NCBI GenBank assembly: GCA_934154805.1 | Contig: CAKPGM010000002.1 | Span: forward strand, 69,408 to 133,407 | DNA length: 64,000 nt | Direction: 5' to 3' | Source of the DNA: an uncultured Clostridia bacterium | GTDB lineage: Bacteria; Bacillota; Clostridia; TANB77; CAG-508 | Shown: positions 61,024 through 64,000 of the stretch, piece by piece | Layout of the letters: each line of letters starts with the position of its first letter | Position numbering within the stretch: position 1 is the stretch's first letter | Program-made: the position numbers and the translations under genes | Notes under the pieces: model-generated | Seen by the model: only the letters and a program-made list of their open reading frames with translations | Told to the model about the DNA's origin: nothing | Databases searched by the model: none

Positions 61024-61560
61024 TTAATTATTTTTTGTTAAAATGCTTAAAATTTTAGGATAAATTTCATTTGCATTGTTTTGCCAATTATCAACAATTT
61101 CTTTTGCCTGTTCGCGAGAACCAGCAAAAGTTTTTATTTCAAAAACAGTTTCATTATTATCGACAACTTTACAAATAATAGTATAATGATTTTCACTAAG
61201 AGGTGTATATTCTGCAACAATAGATTGTTCTTCTTCAGAGCTATCTAAAATAGGCTTTAAATTTGTATCAGCCTGTAGTTTTATAATTCCTGGTAATAAA
61301 TCAAGCGTTAAATCTAATGTTCTTTTTCCGGCATCTGTTATTGTATATAATGTTTGATCTTCTTTTTGGAAAGAATAGATATATCCAACATTTATTAAAT
61401 CTAACATAAATTGTTGGAAATAAAAATAATTCATATTAACAGCTGCTAAAACTATTTTATATAATACATCATTTGTTAGTGCTTTGTTAGCTTTTTCAAG
61501 AACATAAAGGATTAAAACCTTGTTCTCTGCTAAAGTTTCGTCGTCAGATGTTATTTTCAA
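61024..61560 (-). CDS. DUF4364 winged-helix protein
   Basis: A 178-residue protein. The first ~75 residues form a winged helix (AENKVLILYVLEKANKALTNDVLYKIV ... LYTITDAGKRTLDL), and the rest is an alpha/beta domain ending TFAGSREQAKEIVDNWQNNANEIYPKIL. These are DUF4364 features. It is probably a transcription regulator with an unknown ligand. It diverges from the DnaJ-type gene. Confidence 0.85.
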   Translation of the reverse strand: MKITSDDETLAENKVLILYVLEKANKALTNDVLYKIVLAAVNMNYFYFQQFMLDLINVGYIYSFQKEDQTLYTITDAGKRTLDLTLDLLPGIIKLQADTNLKPILDSSEEEQSIVAEYTPLSENHYTIICKVVDNNETVFEIKTFAGSREQAKEIVDNWQNNANEIYPKILSILTKNN

Positions 61561-61682
61561 ATTAATTCACTCCATTACTAAATATAATACAAAGAATATT
61601 ATAACATAAAATTTTGCAAAATACTATTATTTTTAAAAAATTAATGATATACTAAATCCGAAATATAAAATGGGGAGAAAAA

Positions 61683-62318
61683 ATGGAAACATTATATGAT
61701 AGATTAGAAGTAAGCAGAAAAGCATCGCCAGAGATTATAGATAAAGCTTATAAAACATTAGCTAAAAAATATCATCCAGATTTACAAACTGCTGAAAATA
61801 AAGCGATAGCTGAAGAAAAAATGAAAAAGATAAACGAAGCGTATAGTGTTTTAAGTGATGAACAAAAGAGAAAGGAATATGATGAAAAAATTGAACTAGA
61901 AGAAAGTTCAAAAATAGAAACGCAGAGTGATCAACAAACAGAAATATATGAAGAAGAACCACAGGGATTCGGAGATTGGAGAGACATATATGCTAATTTA
62001 ACTGCAAGAGAACAAAGAAAAATAAGAAAGAGAGTTGAAAGAGAAGCAAATGAAGAGTATAAAAATAGGTATGAAGCATATTTTAGAAGTTTAGGCTATA
62101 AAGTAAAACACAAATGGACAAGAAAGGAACGTATTACACTGATTATAGTGATAATGACAATAGCAATACTATTTTATATATTTTGGAATATTCCAAAAAC
62201 TCATAATATGATGATGAATTTATATAATGACAATATTCTGATTAAAATTATAGCAAATATCGTAGTTGGATTTTTTAACAGTATAGGGAGTTTTTTTAAA
62301 ACTATTTTTAAATTATAA
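61683..62318 (+). CDS. Membrane-anchored DnaJ-domain protein
   Basis: A 211-residue protein: J domain at residues 1-65 with the HPD motif H31-P32-D33, an acidic linker, a basic helical region (ARKRVEREANEEYKNRYEAY-like, ~105-140), a membrane segment (~155-172) and a hydrophobic C-terminus. J domains stimulate DnaK. The Gly/Phe and zinc regions of true DnaJ are absent, so it is a co-chaperone acting at the membrane. Confidence 0.85.
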   Translation: METLYDRLEVSRKASPEIIDKAYKTLAKKYHPDLQTAENKAIAEEKMKKINEAYSVLSDEQKRKEYDEKIELEESSKIETQSDQQTEIYEEEPQGFGDWRDIYANLTAREQRKIRKRVEREANEEYKNRYEAYFRSLGYKVKHKWTRKERITLIIVIMTIAILFYIFWNIPKTHNMMMNLYNDNILIKIIANIVVGFFNSIGSFFKTIFKL

Positions 62319-62376
62319 ATGTATATAATAAATAACGATAAGTTATAATATTATAAATAAATTTAGGAGGTATATT

Positions 62377-63453
62377 ATGGAAAGAAAAGTAAGAGTTGTT
62401 CAATTTGGAACAGGAAAAATGGCAGTATATACAATGAGATATGTACTAGAAAAAGGTGGAGAAGTTGTTGGAGCAATAGACATTAATCCAAATGTAATAG
62501 GAAAAGATGTTGGTTCAATAATGGGACAAGGAGAAATAGGCGTTAAAGTTACAGACTTAAAAGATGCAGAAGAAATGCTAACACAAACAAGACCTGACAT
62601 TTGTGTTGTAGAAACAATGAGCTTACTAAAAGATGTTGAGGAAGCTTTAATGCTATGTGCAAGATTAGGAATAAATGCTATAACAACTTGTGAAGAAGCA
62701 TTCTTCCCTTGGAATTCAAACCCAACAGTAACAAAAGCAATAGATGAAATGGCAAAGAAAACAGGTTGTACAATTACTGGAAGTGGATACCAAGATATAT
62801 ATTGGGGACAACTAATAACATCAATAGCAGGATCAACACAAAAAATAACAAAAATAAAAGGAAGCTCAAGCTACAATGTTGAAGATTACGGAATAGCTTT
62901 AGCAAAAGCTCATGGAGCTGGCCTAACATTAGATGAATTTGACAAACAAGTAGCTTCAGTAGATAGAATAAGTGATGAAGAAAGACAAAAAATAATAGAG
63001 TCAGGAGACTATCTACCATCTTATATGTGGAATGTAAATGGTTGGTTATGTTCAAAACTTGGACTAACAATAAAGAGCCAAACACAAGTAACAATTCCTA
63101 CAACATATAAAGAAGATATATATTCATCAACATTAGGAACAACTGTTAAAGCAGGAGATGCAACAGGAATGAGTGCAGTTGTAACAACTCAAACTGAAGA
63201 AGGAATAACACTTGAAACTGAATGTATAGGAAAAGTATATTCACCAGAAGAGTATGATAAAAATGAATGGACTGTATATGGAGAACCAGACACAACAATA
63301 ACAGTTGCAAAACCAGCAACAGTAGAGTTAACTTGTGGAACTGTAGTAAATAGAATACCAGATGTTATAAATGCAGAACCAGGATATATTACAACAGAGA
63401 AAATGGGAGATCTAGAATACAGAATAAAACCATTAAATGAATATGTAAAATAA
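62377..63453 (+). CDS. 2,4-diaminopentanoate dehydrogenase-like oxidoreductase
   Basis: A 358-residue NAD(P)-dependent enzyme with an N-terminal Rossmann fold, VVQFGTGKMAVYTMRYVLEKGGEVVGAIDINPNVIGKDVGSIMG (in parts), of DapB-like type, then CEEAFFPWNSNP and GSGYQDIYWGQL. The length and these segments fit 2,4-diaminopentanoate dehydrogenase of anaerobic ornithine breakdown. The other ornithine genes are not nearby, so the substrate is inferred from family resemblance. GGAGG precedes ATG. Confidence 0.78.
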   Translation: MERKVRVVQFGTGKMAVYTMRYVLEKGGEVVGAIDINPNVIGKDVGSIMGQGEIGVKVTDLKDAEEMLTQTRPDICVVETMSLLKDVEEALMLCARLGINAITTCEEAFFPWNSNPTVTKAIDEMAKKTGCTITGSGYQDIYWGQLITSIAGSTQKITKIKGSSSYNVEDYGIALAKAHGAGLTLDEFDKQVASVDRISDEERQKIIESGDYLPSYMWNVNGWLCSKLGLTIKSQTQVTIPTTYKEDIYSSTLGTTVKAGDATGMSAVVTTQTEEGITLETECIGKVYSPEEYDKNEWTVYGEPDTTITVAKPATVELTCGTVVNRIPDVINAEPGYITTEKMGDLEYRIKPLNEYVK

Positions 63454-63466
63454 TTTTAAATATTAC

Positions 63467-63502
63467 AAAAATAGATAACAGAAAAAACTGTTATCTATTT
63501 TT
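63467..63502 (+). terminator. Terminator of oxidoreductase gene
   Basis: A perfect 15-bp stem (63467-63481 with 63488-63502), AAAAAA loop and T-run. Confidence 0.92.
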
Positions 63503-63539
63503 TTATGAAAATATGTCGAACTTTGACGTACGATTTTGC

Positions 63540-63568
63540 TGGACAAATCAGTATCTAAGAGCTATAAT
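63540..63568 (+). promoter_or_regulatory. Promoter of Rpn-type gene
   Basis: TGGACA at 63540-63545, 17-bp spacer, TATAAT at 63563-63568. A TGTCGAA heptamer lies upstream at 63514-63520. Confidence 0.65.
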
Positions 63569-63572
63569 AAGG

Positions 63573-63601
63573 TTGTTATATAACAATTGATTCATATGAA
63601 T
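63573..63601 (+). promoter_or_regulatory. Two palindromes at the transcription start
   Basis: TTGTTATATAACAA (63573-63586) and ATTCATATGAAT (63590-63601) are perfect palindromes in a row. The first covers the predicted start of transcription, a classic operator position. Confidence 0.5.
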
Positions 63602-63693
63602 TTAAATTTTAATCTAAAAAAATTGGATCTAAAATAAAATCCCAAAAAAGAATGTAATATTACTTACTAAGAATACCTAAAGGAGGAGTGCGT

Positions 63694-64000
63694 TTGGAAG
63701 AAACGAAAAAGGAAAAAGAAGTAAAATTATTACAACCAAAGATAGATATAGTTTTTCAAAGTTTGTTTAATAAGAAAAACGAAGAAATAACAAAAAGCTT
63801 TATAGAAGCACTGTTAGAAGAAAAAGTAAACTCAATAGAGATAAACGATACAAAGGAATTAACAAGAGACAAGCCAATGAATAAATTAGGAATATTAGAT
63901 TTAGAATTAGATATAAATAATAGAGAAAAAGTAGATGTAGAAGTACAATTACTAAAGAATGATGAATTCATACATAGATTATTATATTATTGGTCAAGAC
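63694..64000 (+). CDS. Rpn-family PD-(D/E)XK nuclease/transposase-like protein, 3' end outside window
   Basis: The frame starts at TTG 63694, 7 nt after AAGGAGGAG, and stays open to the window edge (102 codons). KIDIVFQSLFNKKNEEITKSFIEALL, the later GILDLELDINNREKVDVEVQLLKNDEFIHRLLYYWSR (in parts), and the D...E-x-Q nuclease core (VDVEVQL) match the Rpn/PDDEXK transposase-like family. These act in recombination, and some in phage defence. The GTG at 63688 is too close to the ribosome site. Confidence 0.85.
   Translation, partial: MEETKKEKEVKLLQPKIDIVFQSLFNKKNEEITKSFIEALLEEKVNSIEINDTKELTRDKPMNKLGILDLELDINNREKVDVEVQLLKNDEFIHRLLYYWSR

Noticed and set aside
62343..62356. Palindrome TTATAATATTATAA upstream of the oxidoreductase gene
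   Set aside because: Pure A/T low-complexity sequence of a kind common in this genome, with no promoter relation.

Overview
The window comes from an AT-rich, endospore-forming member of the Clostridia (Bacillota). Evidence for this is the codon use, the strong AGGAGG ribosome binding sites, the consensus sigma-A promoters with 17-bp spacers, and the sporulation genes spo0A, spoIIID, yabG, yunB and a SPOCS/LysM gene. No tRNA, rRNA, CRISPR array or complete insertion sequence was seen. The right edge enters a gene for an Rpn-type PD-(D/E)XK nuclease/transposase-like protein.

Layout. 1-8.3 kb is a type IV pilus operon: PilM-PilN fusion, PilO, a small membrane protein, a mini-pilin, prepilin peptidase, two minor-pilin-like proteins, PilB, PilT and PilC, closed by a terminator. 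8.3-26.8 kb is mostly housekeeping: ROK kinase, rsmA, sortase, metG, a tandem-OB SSB-like protein, a GC-richer HIT-family gene that looks acquired, a phosphodiesterase, trmB, a deaminase, a two-component system, a WG-repeat protein, a PLP lyase, a flavoprotein, a YigZ-family protein and spo0A. 26.8-27.5 kb holds a compact locus that looks like a type I toxin-antitoxin module, then spoIIID on the minus strand. 27.6-40.2 kb runs from yabG through a coiled-coil protein to a 2957-residue surface protein and two SipW-type signal peptidases.

41.4-52.2 kb is a fibre/biofilm-like secretion island. It has two intact SipW-type signal peptidases plus one lacking both catalytic residues, and several small secreted TasA/camelysin-like proteins with one N-terminal membrane segment. 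One of these genes is broken by a 4-bp tandem duplication. Inside the same operon is an unexpected three-gene block: a protein with a degenerate EAL-like end, a membrane-anchored McrB-like AAA+ ATPase, and a DUF2357-like partner. A veg homologue follows the island; Veg promotes matrix gene expression in Bacillus subtilis.

52.8-64 kb returns to sporulation and core genes: the SPOCS/LysM protein, yunB, rpsI and rplM (minus strand), infC-rpmI-rplT with an attenuator leader and an AUA start codon, tcdA, a DacF-type carboxypeptidase, a VanW-like protein, a DUF4364 regulator, a membrane DnaJ protein and a 2,4-diaminopentanoate dehydrogenase-like enzyme.

The best candidates for undescribed biology are the convergent small-RNA/peptide locus at 26.9-27.2 kb and the AAA+/DUF2357 block embedded in the SipW-substrate operon.
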